Source of the DNA: Euborellia annulipes
Lineage: Eukaryota > Arthropoda > Insecta > Dermaptera > Anisolabididae
Direction of reading: 5' to 3'
Length of the DNA: 64,000 nucleotides
NCBI GenBank assembly: GCA_023213315.1
Contig: JAKCPI010011701.1
Coordinates: forward strand, 1-64,000
Notes under the pieces: generated by a model
The model's database searches: none
What the model saw: only the letters and a program-made list of their open reading frames with translations
What the model was told of the DNA's origin: nothing
Position numbers and translations under genes: made by a program
Part shown: positions 21,704-33,220 of the stretch, piece by piece
Layout of the letters: each line of letters opens with the position of its first letter
Position numbering within the stretch: position 1 is the stretch's first letter

Positions 21704-24700
21704 CTATGGTCGATAAGGACATGTTTTTTCTTTTTTGGAAGAAGAACTCTTGAAAAAGTTACATCTTACTGTACTGAACTCCAACGCCAGTACCTGCAAA
21801 TAAATAATGCAAGTTAATTTATTTCTACCATTATCAGTTTTTTTTTTTATATATTTATTAAAAAAGTAAGAAAAAGTAAAAAATCTGGTGTGACTGTCGC
21901 ACAGCACACAACTTTCTCTTATCTTTGGTAATCGAAAGTTGTGTTCTGTGCTTGCACATCATTTTTTCGTGTCGACATATATTTAGTTTCCCCCGATATA
22001 TTAGAATTCAAGATATTTTTTTTTTTTTTTTTTTTTTTTAAACATTCACACTTTTCTCTCATTCACACTCACACTCGCACACACATTCACACTGTCTTTT
22101 CGGCAACTCAGGCCATTTAAGACTTTAGACGATAACCGTTATTTATGAATTTATATATATTAGGGTCCAGGCATTTTTATTTAAGCCATCTGGTATCCAG
22201 ATGGCTTAAATAAAGTCATCGGACTGCCTGGGGTCCGAACCCGCGACGTTTGGTATATGAGGTTAGCACGCTAACCTCTACACCACGCCCCGAGGGCAGA
22301 ATTCAAGATATAAAATTTATAAGTATGGGAAAATATTTATATTTTGTTACCATGGCAACCATTTCTTCTATCCTTCCTATGAAGTTCAAGAGTAAAGTGG
22401 TCTTCAAACAATTTTGAGAACAAAATGAGAATATACATTTTAAAGATCATCTAAAAAATAATTGATTTTTGAATTTTAATCAAAATCGTTAGAAAATCAA
22501 AAAAAAAAAAAAAAACTGAAAAAGTACATCAATAAAGTACTTTTTTGCTAATTTTGTTCAAAAGCTTCGTGTCACGTCCCAGAGGGGTACCCAACTTAAA
22601 TATAAATTTTCAACCTCTTAGCTCTTTTCGTTCATGAGATATTTTGCTCACAGACAGTCAGACAGTCACACAGACAAATATGTCACTTTTTTGTATTAAG
22701 GGAACCTCAAAACGTGTATATCCATAAAAATCTCGACATCGAACTTTTGACATGAGTCCAATACTTTCTCTTTCTATCCCAAAGGCATCAGGGCTTATTT
22801 CAAATTCATTGTCGTTGACCGGTGATCTTGAATGAATAATTAGCTAGGAGTGGAAAATGATCTTTTAATAATATCAGACAATTTTATTCCACGAAATTCA
22901 CATTATTATAATTCATTGCCTTTTTACTTTCTCTTACCTCTATATATGTTAATATCGCCTGCTGAGAATCATAGTGGCGAAAGTCCAAAAATTCAATTTT
23001 TGAATTAATCCTGCCAAATGATGTTAAATCGTCTTCTCTTTTGAGTGCCAAAGTGGCGAAAATATATTTCCATCCTTTACTATTCATTTGTTGCAGGCTA
23101 TTTAAATGTATATGTTTATAAAACTTTCAAACGCCTTTTCTCGAATTGTTGAATTTCGGACTTTCTTTCGCCACTATGATTCTCAGCAGGCGATATATAT
23201 AGAGAGAAAGTATTGGATTCACGTCAAAAATTCGATGTCGAGATTTTGATGGATATACAAGTTTTGAGGTACCCTGAATCAAAAAAAGTGATTTTCGCGA
23301 CATGGTCTGTCTGTCTGTCTGAGTTCAATTTAAAGCATGAAGGAATTGAGCTCTGAGGCTGAAAATTTAATATTTAAGTTAGCCCCCCCCCCCCCCCCGC
23401 CTTGGAGCGTGAAAAGAAGGTTTTGAACAAAATCGGCCAAAGAGTACTAGTACTTTACTGATGCACTTTTTCACTTTTTTTCGATTTTCTTAAAATTTTC
23501 TCTAATGATTTTGATTAAAATAAAATAAAAAATATAAAAATGAAATAGCGTGAACGAATCCCAAAAGAAGAACGAATGAATCCCCTCAGCACCCTCTAGG
23601 TGGTCTGGCACTTTATTCTGCAGATTAGCCTTTTGTAGATTCCACTAAAATTTGGACCTCTCCAAATTTCTATTCTTTATAAAAGATTTCAAAATGTAAT
23701 TAACCTTTTGTTGTCTTCTTGCTGGAGATACTTTTTTCAGTTCCATAGTTGACATTATATTAGCATTTTGATGGTAAAATTCCAGTGATGATGATGATGA
23801 AGATTCATATATTCTTATTAGCCTTATTATTCTCGGAAGGATGGCATCTTTAGACAAGAAGCATAAGACGTTGCACCCTGGTGAAATAAAAAAAAAGCAT
23901 GTCATTTTAATAAAATACTTTTTAAATAAATTGTCTTTTAGTCGCCAATAAGCATGAATTAACCTATTTATTTAATCAGAGATCAAGTAGTTATGGTCTC
24001 CTTAGTTTTTACATATAAGAAAGCAACTTTTTATACTTAGTAAATTTATAGGAATAATAAATAAATAAATTTATTGACTAGGCTCTCACCAGTCAAACAC
24101 CTATATAAATTAAAAATGATATTTACATTTTTTTTGGTAAAAACTTCTGTTGAGATTAATACAAAATGTCAGGTTAATGGTGTCCATATTCTTACTTTTT
24201 TTTCATTAATATTGTGTCTGTAGTACTCTAAATATAAACCAATAATTTTGTAAATAGTCTTTAAAAATAAAAAAATATTATTTAGTCTGTTTTAAATTAC
24301 TCTATACTAAATTATTAAATAAAAATCTAATGCCAAGAATGATTTTTCCCATTTTTCCTATTATTAGTTCACAAGTTTTCTCGCTAGATTGAAGCACTAT
24401 GCAGATAGTCAAACTTATAAATTTCACACCAGATAGCTCCCTCCGCGTTTTGTATATCGATTTTCCTTGCCCTTGAACTTGAAATAGTTCATTAACCCTA
24501 TTAAAGGGGATATGTTTGAATAAAAAAATTAAAGGAGAACCATCAACTTTCAATCTTTTTTGATACTAGCGACATCTTTGATCAAACAAATTAAACAAAA
24601 GCTTAGAAAAGTTCCACTAGGTAGCATCTTTAAAAAAGTTCATTGACCCATTTTAAAGGGAATATGCTAGAATCAGCTGTTAAGGATGGATTGAAAATAA

Positions 24701-26815
24701 CAATCTATAGTGATAAAATTATATTATTATTTTTATTCAAAAGAAAATTAGCTAAGAAAAAACTTATTTAAAATGGTAAATATTTCTAAATTTACAATTT
24801 TGTTTGCCTAAAAACAGAGTTGTTAAAATACCACTTTTTTATATTTTGTCCAGGACACTGGTCAAAACCGTTCAAAATTGGTTTTAACCACAATTTTTTT
24901 TCCAATTTGATGCTATTAATTTTGATCTAAACATATGTATTATTTTCTCTTACCTATATACGTCATATATAGTAAGAAAGAATTGGGATCATTTCACAAA
25001 ATCGATGTCAAGATTTTGATAAAAATAAATGTTTTTAGACCGGCTGAGTCAAAAAAAAGGATAAGAAAAGCTGCTTGATTATTAATTCAAGGGTTCTTAT
25101 GTGTTATCGGAAACTAAATATATCCCTTTAAGACCGGGCCGGTACTAGGAGATTTGTTAGGGAAGGCAAAATTTAATTTGCCGCCCCCTCCCGTCCCCTG
25201 CCACGCCACTGTAACTAAGCCGAATTGATTTTAAAATTTTAATCTTTCTTTAAATTTGAGTCTAAAATTTTCTCGCCCCTAAAATTTTGCTGCCTTAGGT
25301 GCTGGCTTCCAGGGCTGAATTTAAGAAGAGGCGAACTAGGCAAAATTTGTGAAAAAAAACTCCTTATTTACTATCTATAAATTTTTTTTCCAATAGATAG
25401 AATAGACTATTTGATGTTGAAAAGGTATAGGTAATTAGAAGTCCACCGGCGTGGTAGCCCCATTTCTCAGTGTTAGGGTGGTTGAAGGGGAGGGGAGGCA
25501 AAAGAATTAATGCCTAAATCAGCACCTGCTAATTTCATTTTGTTTTTCAAAAAAATCTGGCAGACAAGCAAAGAACTCAACTTTCAATTAGCGAATGTGA
25601 GAGAAAGTTGAGCGTTGTAGCCAGTCACGGCAGATTTTTTGTGTCTGGATATACATGTATTTAGTTTCCGATAATATAATAATTAGGGCCGCGCAAAATA
25701 ATCGATTAATCAATTATTTTTGGGAAACATGCGTGAGTCTGAGACTCGTATGCGTAGAGGGGGGCAAAATTTCCTTTTTATTTCATTTATTTTTAAAAAT
25801 GATATATTTTTTCTTTTGAAAAATAAAATCTTCTAAATTAAAAAAAATTAAAAGAGTAAGAAATTCATTTTTTCCAAATTTTTTTCCAAAAATTTTTGAT
25901 AAAATCACTAGCAAATTTTTTTAAATTTTAATTTTATTAAAATTGTGATTTTATTTAAAATTTTTAAAGTTTTATAGTAGATTTGTTTTTGTTTTATACT
26001 ATTTAAACATATTAAATTATTTTAATTTTCTAAAAAAAATTTTTTGCCCCCCCCCCCCTGATTCAAATTCGTTCCGGCGCCCCTGCCCTCACAGAGTGTG
26101 GAATTAATAACAACTACTGGTCCAAATTGGATTAAAACCAGAACGGTTAAAACTGATTTAAACCAGAGTTGGAAAAAACCCGGTTTATTCGGTTTTTTTT
26201 TTTAGATTTTTTGGGGTTTTCGTTTTTATTTTTGTTAGGTGTGATTTATCTTTGATGTTAGTATACCCGTATAATTTTTCTTATAATGGTATAATATAGG
26301 AACCGAACGAAGTTTCGGCTTCGGCCAAAAATCAGCCGAAACTTGAGTTTGGAAAGAGGGGATGAGATCCGCACACTAAAAAAAAAAGGGTAAAATGATA
26401 TGAATTAATGAAATTTTAAGAAAAAGTTTAAAACAAGTTTCGGTTTACAGACAGACAGACAGACCATTTTGCGACACCCACTCAAAAAACGTCTATCCAT
26501 CAAAATCTCGACATCGAATGTTTGATATGAATCCAATACTTTTTCTATGTATTTTATATATAGGGTAAGAGAAAGTAAAAAACAAGATAAAATCCAAATA
26601 ACAGTGGGTTATGCCCACCTGGGGAAATTCTAGGCCAACGCTTGTTTAAACCAGTGGTTTTAATAACCCTGGTTTTAACCAAACAACCCTGATTAATATT
26701 GTTGGAAAAATAAAGTGATCAATATGATAAACTCACCAAAAATTATCTGCAGAAACACAATCTGTGATATGTATAACATCATGTTGAGTTCACTTGAATT
26801 AACGGCAAGATACAT
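21704..26815 (-). CDS. Candidate three-exon gene for a small secreted-type protein
   Basis: Three - strand exons join in phase. The first is 26828-26737, with ATG at 26815, an acceptor CCTTTCAG upstream and donor TTG then GTGAGT. The second is 23877-23705 (TTTCACCAG; AAG then GTTAAT). The third is 21793-21704 (ATTTGCAG; stop TAG at 21704-21706). The product is 113 residues. It starts with a short polar piece and a hydrophobic segment (MMLYISQIVFLQIIFG) that looks like a signal peptide. Then come a Lys/Arg-rich middle with a six-Ser run (SSSSSS), PARRQQK, and a tail with two cysteines (RCNFF and KTCPYRP). The layout resembles a peptide precursor, but I recognise no family. Exon 1 begins AATTTCTTC like the third exon-like segment of locus P. 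The alternative is chance agreement of splice signals. Confidence 0.4.
21878..22770 (-). repeat. R1 hairpin-ended repeat interrupted by a SINE
   Basis: Reverse R1. The hairpin is at 21880-21970 and the body resumes after the SINE at 22312. The body contains TACCATGGCAACCATTTCTTC and AAAATCTCGACATCGAA. A further forward R1 copy lies next to it, giving a back-to-back pair. Confidence 0.75.
22017..22297 (-). mobile_element. Family-1 tRNA-derived SINE, full length, 14-bp target duplication
   Basis: This is the reference copy: 281 bp in - orientation inside an R1 repeat. Perfect direct repeats AGAATTCAAGATAT flank it (22003-22016, 22298-22311). In its own 5'-3' order it has a tRNA-like head (A-box-like TGGTGTAGAGG, B-box-like GGGTTCGGACCCC), a hairpin of TTTAAGCCATCTGG and complement, a spacer, the 3' box GAGTTGCCGAAAAGAC, a GTGTGAATG repeat and poly(A). 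The structure is that of a Pol III SINE mobilised by a LINE. Confidence 0.92.
22922..23560 (+). repeat. R1 repeat interrupted by a MITE
   Basis: Forward R1 begins ACTTTCTCTTACCTC at 22926, is split by the MITE at 22955-23193, and resumes TATAGAGAGAAAGTATTGG. It continues to about 23560, where the terminal hairpin is missing. Confidence 0.7.
22955..23193. mobile_element. Tc1/mariner-type MITE (TCGCCTGCTG ends) with TA duplication
   Basis: A 239-bp element with inverted ends of about 35 bp (TCGCCTGCTGAGAATCATAG) flanked by TA. The uninterrupted R1 sequence at 62100-62140 shows the empty site. It has no coding capacity. A second full copy is at 44180-44420. Confidence 0.85.
23910..24930. other. 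AT-rich stretch without a supported gene
   Basis: If the small-protein gene is real, this lies in its intron. A - strand ORF at 24302-24553 lacks splice context and a recognisable fold, so I do not call it. Confidence 0.4.
24940..25310 (+). repeat. Diverged R1 plus GCCGCCCC-rich repeat
   Basis: 24945-25075 is a diverged R1 start. 25130-25310 is a repeat (CTAGGAGATTTGTTAG, AATTTAATTTGCCGCCCC) whose second copy lies at 54975-55190. Confidence 0.55.
25310..26100. repeat. Dispersed repeat pair with the 55.4-56.2 kb region
   Basis: 25310-25540 (AGGGCTGAATTTA, TTAGGGTGGTTGAAGGGGAG) matches 55370-55435 plus 55680-55930 in the same orientation. The copy there is split by a palindromic element. 25780-26095, ending GATTCAAATTCGTTCCGGCG, matches 56031-56230 in reverse. 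An R1 terminal hairpin is at 25545-25640. Confidence 0.6.
26430..26580 (-). repeat. R1 end fragment
   Basis: Contains (CAGA)n, CTATCCATCAAAATCTCGAC and the terminal GGTAAGAGAAAGT in reverse orientation. Confidence 0.6.
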
Positions 26816-26876
26816 TTTAGAAGAAATTCTGAAAGGAAAATCAATATAATTATAAAATACGAAATGAATAATATAT

Positions 26877-27094
26877 AGAAGAATGACAGGAGGTGGCAGC
26901 CAGGAAGGAGCGTCTCCAAAACAATGAAACTCCCAGATATTCGCGACGTTTCGGTCTAAATTTATTTGACCATCAGGCAATCAGGAGTTGTCATATGTAA
27001 ATTTGTATAAATATATTTAAGCATATGCGAATATCTGGGAGTTTCATTGTTTTGGAGACGCTCCTTCCTGGCTGCTACCTCTTGCCATTCTTCT
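26877..27094 (-). mobile_element. Palindromic element with hammerhead-like core
   Basis: The arms of about 75 bp (left 26877-26950, right about 27020-27094) include GAGCGTCTCCAAAACAATGA. On the - strand, 26985-26941 reads GC-CTGATG, then a helix GGTC/GACC extended by AAAT/ATTT, then GAAACGTC-GC. The adenine normally following CUGAUG is missing. Otherwise it resembles a Penelope-associated hammerhead. Confidence 0.6.
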
Positions 27095-27479
27095 AAGATA
27101 TTAATCATAGCCACTTCCACATTCAAGAAATGAATAATATATATATTAAATAGCGGATAGAAATAAAAAAATGAATTATTTTTACTTGGTATTAACAATT
27201 AAATATAACGATTTATAAATGTTTTGTTTTAAATAATTGCCCCATAACCGGAAATTAATTTTAATCGTCTCGTTTTTTCATTTTTTTTTTTTTTTATGTT
27301 TGATAATCAAATGTAAATCAATTTAAGTTTACCTTGTTTAAAGATATTGTGTATTTTCTTTTTCTAACACTGGCTTGAAACAGCTGAATCTTCTTTTTTC
27401 CTTTTTTAGTGGAGTTTATCATTGAATTTTTATTAAGTTCATTTCATTTCATTAGATGAAAATGAATGAAATTCTATGA

Positions 27480-28385
27480 TGTTATATATATATGATGGAT
27501 GTTGCCCTCCCAAGGCTGAAGGAATATTGGATGACGAGAAGTTGTTAGGCTCAAATCACATCTAAAATGAATAATAAATAAATAATTTAATAAAGATTTT
27601 CCATTTAAATTAATAAAAAGATATAAAGTACTGAGTGATTAAAATACATTTTTAAAAAGGGAAATTAGATTTTCATATATTCACTCTGAATATAACATTA
27701 AAAATGATTTATAAAAATACTTGTAAAGCTAAAATATTCATGGAATAATAAAGAAATGAGATTAAATTATTATTATTTTTTTTTTTAATCTTAAGAGACA
27801 GGGTATAATTTTAAGTTCAACTACCTCCCTGAGTTCAACATTTTGTCTAATAAGAATTTAAAAAATTCATTAAATAATAATTGGCAATAAAGAAAATAAA
27901 CGAAATAAGGAAAATACTTTAAAACAAAATACATAATTATTGAAACTAATTTAGGAAAAAAAATGAACGAATGAAAAAATTATTTGTCAAAATTGAAGAA
28001 AATAGTGAATTAATTAATAAAATGGATTATCTATTTAATTTAAATAATTTGAATACAGAAATTTAATTAAAAATAAATATTAAATGATTAAAAGAAAGGA
28101 AATATTTAAAAAATGAGAATAAAATTTGACAAAGGTCAACGTTGTTGAATCAATCACAAGTTTATAAATTTTGTCATGTTTTATTTAATGAATTTATTAA
28201 AAATAATTATCTTGTAATTAATTAAATTTATATTTAAATACATTACTCACCTTAAAAAATGAAAATAATTAAGAATAAATATATATATTCCCTGGATAAA
28301 GAGACAAGGCATTCGATTTTATATTCCATGGAGTCAAAGTCAAAGCAATTGAGCAATGCTCAATTTTTAATCCAAATTTTGTAAA
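27480..28385 (-). repeat. Inverted paralogue of the locus P segment
   Basis: Reverse-complement similarity to about 16560-17500 is continuous over roughly 0.9 kb, with scattered differences and small indels. It includes CTTTGACTCCATGGAATA, TTAAGGTGAGTAATG, AACATGACAAAATTTATAAA and GCTTTACAAGTATTTTTATA. Potential exon borders are conserved. It lies upstream of the 113-residue candidate on the same strand and could supply its untranslated exons. Confidence 0.7.
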
Positions 28386-28389
28386 TTTG

Positions 28390-28742
28390 TTTTTTATTAA
28401 TTATATAAAAAAAACCTGCTTCTTGACAAATCAAATATCGACCCGGCCGCCCCGTGAGGGGGGGGCGACCTAAGCTAAAATTAAAAAGTATAGTTTTTTC
28501 TTCTTTTTATATCGTAGAATGTAAAACAAACATCACTTATGAATTTTTTTTAAATCTTGAGGTAATAGATTTGCACCACGTGTAGGATTCCACTTTTCGG
28601 GCCATTTATATTCTAAAAATTAATTTTCCATATGTTTAGTTCCTTATAGTTTTATCAAGTGGCAGTAATTAAGAAACACTTGTTAACTAGAATTTCTACC
28701 TAATGTCGATCATATATTAAATCGAGAGTATTTAGGTTATTT
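28390..28742. other. AT-rich stretch, nothing recognised
   Basis: A short GC-rich patch CCCGGCCGCCCCGTGAG at 28442 is the only distinctive feature. I see no gene. Confidence 0.45.
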
Positions 28743-30106
28743 ATAAGAAATTTTAAAATTCAATTCTAGTTAAACAATTAATTTTTAAATAATAAATTAT
28801 AAAATTAAATAAAATTTTAATAAATGTGCAGGTTAAAAACTAAAATAATACAAAAGAACGACACTTGGTTGCCGCTTCCGTGTCAGGTGATTTTTGGCGC
28901 CCGCGCGCCAGCTCCCTCGCATGAGGTATAAAAAACAGTTAAGAATAAAAAAAAAGTGCAGAAAGTGGATTTGAACTCGCGAAGTTTGGTTACGTGAGAA
29001 TAGAAAAAAATATAGATTTCTTGACGACGAATTAACCGCTTGAGCCACACTTTATTTAATTGATCTTGGGAAATATAAGTCATATAAGAAACATGAAATA
29101 AAAGAAGTATTAAAAAAATTTTAATATTCCACATATGATACATCATTTTTCATTACTTTTTATGCGAATTAATAATTTATAATAAAAATTTCAAAAGCAT
29201 GGTTAGTTTTCATATAATTCAATGGAGCAAACGTGAGATTGTTTATGCCTTGATGTAATTAAACCAAAAACTCTATCTAACATATGATACATGTCATTAA
29301 TTCTTGAATTCCCCCCTGATTCCAGAGAAATAAAGCCCTTTTAAAATATATGATATAATTTGGGAGTTATTGACGATCAAAGTTAAACTTATTTTCGACC
29401 TTAATGACATCAGCACTCTCAATTCTATATTAATGAAAAAGATTATTTAGTGTTGTCTGATCAAAACCAAATTTTTACCAGAGATTTATAATTAAAAAAT
29501 GAGTTTTTTTCTAAAGTTTCATTGAGATTGGTAAAGAAATAAATAAAATATTGACTATTTTGTAAATTGAGTTTTAGAATTTGGGATCTCAGATTCAAGC
29601 CTAGAGCCGGTTCACAGAGCGCTCTCTTTACCCATCCGGGATCCCGAATTCTAAAACTCAATTTACAAAATAGTCAATATTTTATTTATTTCTTTACCAA
29701 TCTCAATGAAACTTCAGAAAAAACTCATTTTTTAATTATAAATCTCTGGTAAAAATTTGGTTTTAATCTGACAATGTTAAATAAACTTTTTCGATAATAT
29801 AGAATTGAGTGTTGATGTCATTAAGGTCGAAAATAAGCTTAACTTTGATCGCCAATAACTCCCAAATTAGATCATATAATTAAAAGGGCTTTAGTTCTCT
29901 GGAATCAGGGGGAATTCAAGAATTAATTACATGTATCATATGTTAGATAGAGTTTTTGGTTTAATTACATCAAGGCATAAACAATCTGACGTTTGCCCAT
30001 TGAATTATTTGAAAACTATGAAGGCTATTGAAATTTTGATTAGAAATTCATAAAAAATTAGAAATGCATAAAAAGTAAAGAAAAATATCATATGTGAAAT
30101 ATTAGA
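28743..30106. mobile_element. Large palindromic element, left locus
   Basis: A long arm (28743-29590), a spacer of about 55 bp, and an inverted partial arm (29646-30106) form a palindrome centred near 29615. The long arm is an inverted near-identical copy of 34845-35670. The spacer resembles a tRNA on the - strand (GGCTTGAATCTGAGATCCC as a B-box-like region). No transposase is seen. Confidence 0.7.
28956..29052 (-). tRNA. tRNA-like sequence (probably element-borne, degenerate)
   Basis: On -, TGGCTCAAGCGG fits an A box and GAGTTCAAATCC fits a B box, with ends CACTTTC/AAGTGTGG that can pair. The region between the boxes is long and A/T-rich, so a normal cloverleaf is not formed. The same sequence is at 35365-35460 inside the inverted arm. 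Confidence 0.45.
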
Positions 30107-30313
30107 ATTGTTAACAAATATAATTAATTAATTGTTAAAATTTATATAATGAATATCAATCAATAATAAATATTCTTCATATTTTTTTTTAATTTAATTT
30201 TTTAATAAATTTGTATTAAAAATATGGTCTTTGTAACAGGAGCGAACAGGAGAATAGAATATTAAAGGAGTGTGTTGGCGCCAAAAAAAAAACCTACTCT
30301 CTGTTTTTGATCT

Positions 30314-30550
30314 CTGGGTATCTTTCATTGGAAATCAATCATATAAATTAAGAGGATATCTAGCTCAGGTTAGGCTTGAGTCCCTGCATATCTCAGGCTG
30401 ATCAGTGCTGCGACCCTGTGGAGACTTTTAGAATTATAAGTATAATTTTTAAAGTTTCCACAAGAGTGCAGCACAAATCAGATATTTAATTCAATTATAA
30501 AGATTTTCTTATATAATTTATATGATAAATTTCCAATGATTTACCCGGAG
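30314..30550. repeat. Double inverted-repeat element
   Basis: The outer arms GGGTATCTTTCATTGGAAAT and complement enclose a second pair, CAGTGCTGCGACCCTGTGGA with TCCACAAGAGTGCAGCAC. The type is unknown. Confidence 0.5.
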
Positions 30551-30701
30551 AGGAGTTTATTATTATTATTTTTTTTTTTTTGCACCAACACACTTCTTTA
30601 CTTTTATTGGTGCAGATCGAGGGTCCGGTGGCCTGGTGCCAAGGGCGGTCCTAGCCTTACATTTTGGGGGGGGGGGGGTCACTGTTTTTTTTTTTCTTGA
30701 A

Positions 30702-31092
30702 AAACACACTTTTTCTCATTCACACTCACAGTCACACACATTCACACAGTCTTTTCGGCAACTCAGGCCATTTAAGACTTTTACGATATTCGTTATAGAG
30801 ATTAATATACATATATGGGGTCCAGGCATTCTTATTTAAGCCATTTGGTATCCAATTGGCTTAAATAAAATCATCATCAGCGGGTTCGAACCCCAGGCAG
30901 TCCGATGATTTTATTTAAGCCATTTGAATACCAGATGACTTAAATAAGAATGCCTGGACCCCAAATAAATATGTAAGTCTATTATTAAATAACGGTTATC
31001 GTAAAAGTCTTAAATGGCCTAAGATGCCGAAAAGACTGTATGTATGTGTGTGTAAATGTGAGAGTGAATGAGAAAAAAGTGTGTTTAAAAAA
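30702..31092. mobile_element. Two family-1 SINEs joined head to head
   Basis: The left half is in - orientation (simple repeat, 3' box, hairpin) and the right half is in + orientation, ending TGCCGAAAAGACTGT, GTGTGTAAATG and poly(A). They meet at a single B-box palindrome, GGGTTCGAACCCC, with the A boxes lost. It gives a near-symmetrical structure of about 390 bp. Confidence 0.8.
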
Positions 31093-31149
31093 AAAAAAAT
31101 GTTTTTTAATGACACCTGTATGATTTTGCTTTGATTTTTCTTTTCAAAG

Positions 31150-31850
31150 TTTACGAAAAATGTCGTTTTCTTCGTTGATTATTTCAAAAACTATTCAGTA
31201 TTAGGAAAAATGTCAAAGAATAAAATCTTTTTAAAATTGAGTATTTTATCATAATATAACAAAGTAATTAAAAATTTCGAAATTTCTGAAAAAACTTATT
31301 AGGTAAAGTACTACTTCCAAGTGGCGTATTTACTTCAAAAGTTGATAGAAATCTACAATTTTAGTTTAAGGAGCATATACCAAATTTCATCCATCTAGCT
31401 GATTTGGTTTTTAAGCAATCGTGTTCACACACACACACACACACACAGACATAATGCCCAAAATGGTATTTTTTGACTCAGGGAGATCTAAAACGTGGAA
31501 AAACATCAAAATCTCGAAGTCGAATTTTTTTATGATTACAATACTTTCTCTATACGAAAAAGTAAAAATAATTGATTTTTGAATTTTAAGAGAAAGTAAA
31601 AATTAATATGTCAAAATAAATTTGGAAAATCGATTTTTAATCATTTTCAGAACGTTATTTTTTAGATGCTCTTTAAAATGTATATTCTCATTTTGCCGTT
31701 GAAATCTTCTGAAGACCACTTTACTCTTTTTCTTCATTGGAAAGAGGAGAAATGGTTGCCATGGTAGCCGAATTTAAATCTTTTACTTTTTAGATTAAAA
31801 TTCATATAAATCAATTATTTAGATGCCCTTTTAAAAAGTACATCAGTAAT
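31150..31850. repeat. Diverged R1 relatives
   Basis: 31380-31560 resembles the R1 body, with (CA)n at 31427-31446 and AACATCAAAATCTCGAAGTC. 31660-31760 resembles CTTCTGAAGACCACTTTACT of R1. Both are too diverged for clear ends. Confidence 0.45.
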
Positions 31851-31859
31851 ATTTTGCGA

Positions 31860-32640
31860 AAATTGTTTGAAGTACTCAAATCATTTCATCTAAATTAAAT
31901 TTAACACTTTGATATTTAACTACCCTACAGTAATACAAGATGGAAATATCGCTTGTGTTCAAATAAATATAACATCCATGTGATGATGAAGAATTGAAAG
32001 ATTTTACATCTAAATATATAACTATCATTTATTTGGCAATATTCTCTGACTGCTTAATTAATTTTTTTTTTCTCTTTCAATTTTTATAATTCTTGGAAAT
32101 GTCAAAAAAAAAAAGCTATTAAATGTATTATTTTTAAAAAGACAAATCATTTTTCTTAGAAAAGAGAGGAAGGGGGAGAGGCGCCTGGCGCTTTTCTCCT
32201 CATCAACAATCAGAGCGGTGGGGTGGGAGAACCTGCTGCCCACGACCCTCCCCTCCTTTGGCCAAACTAAGAGCTGGAAATAATTAACGTTGGAAATGAA
32301 TAAAATTTTGATAATTCAATTGTCTATAACTCGGCAACCCCGCATCCAATTCGCATCGGATTTTTTGTAATGAGTTTAGAATTTCCTAGAGAATATTAAC
32401 ATGGAACTAAAATTGAATAATTAAAAATATATTTTTTCTTTAATCTAACCATCCGTTCAACCAATCAAATGACAGTAAAAAGAATTATCGTTCCATATTC
32501 TCTGAAATTTTCCCTTTTATCTGTTTATAAAATTTTCAAACAGGTTTTTTTTTTTTTGTTTTTTTTATTTCTCTTTATTAGCAATCTCCGCACTCCCAAT
32601 TTTTATTAAATAAACGAATATTATATAAATTTTAAATAAA
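31860..32640. other. AT-rich stretch with one GC-richer patch
   Basis: 32165-32270 is GC-richer (GGGGGAGAGGCGCCTGG) without a long frame. I see no gene. Confidence 0.4.
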
Positions 32641-32693
32641 TACCTTAGGGGTTGTCCACATATTACGTAATGCGTTAGAGGGGGAGAGGCATG

Positions 32694-32871
32694 GGCGTAG
32701 CTAGGGGGTGCCGGGGGAGGCATGGCCCCCCAGAAGGTTCGTGCTCCCCCCCCCCCCCCTAGAAAGCTCCCTGCTCCAAGAAAAATTGAGAAAATATAGG
32801 GCTTTCCAGGCCCTCCGGAGGACAGCTGGACCCATGGCCCCCCCAGCCAAATTCTCTAGTTACGCCCATGG
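32694..32871. mobile_element. hAT-like MITE without flanking duplication
   Basis: Ends CATGGGCGTAGCTAGG and CTAGTTACGCCCATG match the element at 7286-7448. It contains poly(C) and GGCCCTCCGGAGG. The right end runs straight into a SINE and the flanks do not repeat, so the locus is probably chimeric. Confidence 0.7.
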
Positions 32872-33105
32872 TAGCGTGCCTACCTTCTATACCAAACGTC
32901 GCGGGTTCGGACCCCAGGCAGTCCGATGATTTTATTTAAGGCATTTGGATACCAAATGGCTTAAGTACAAGAAATGCCTGGGCCCTCAATAGATATATTA
33001 AAAACATACGAGGCTATCGTTAAAAGTCTTAAATGGCCTAAGTTGCCGAATAGACTGTGTGAATGTGAGAAAAAAGTGTGGATGTTTTTTATATAAAAAA
33101 AAAAA
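32871..33105 (+). mobile_element. Family-1 SINE
   Basis: Partial head (GTAGCGTGCC through B-box-like GGGTTCGGACCCC), hairpin, 3' box TAAGTTGCCGAATAGAC, GTGTGAATGTGAG and poly(A). The A box is truncated at the MITE junction. Confidence 0.75.
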
Positions 33106-33220
33106 ATATTTTCTTTTATTAAACCCTCAGTGCTGATGAAAAAAAAATAACTTCCAATACTAATTAATCTTGAATTCTAATATATTGGCGAAGAATGCAT
33201 GGACCCCAATATATGTATAT

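Noticed and set aside
24302..24553. 83-codon - strand ORF
   Set aside because: No splice context, no recognisable motif and not needed for the phase match of the neighbouring candidate exons.
28833..29048. 71-codon ORF repeated identically at 35368-35583
   Set aside because: It is identical because the inverted arms are nearly identical DNA. The product is a Phe-rich translation of tRNA-like and AT sequence, with no protein family.
32708..32929. 73-codon ORF rich in Pro, Arg and Ala
   Set aside because: It translates a hAT-type MITE and the start of a SINE; composition artefact.
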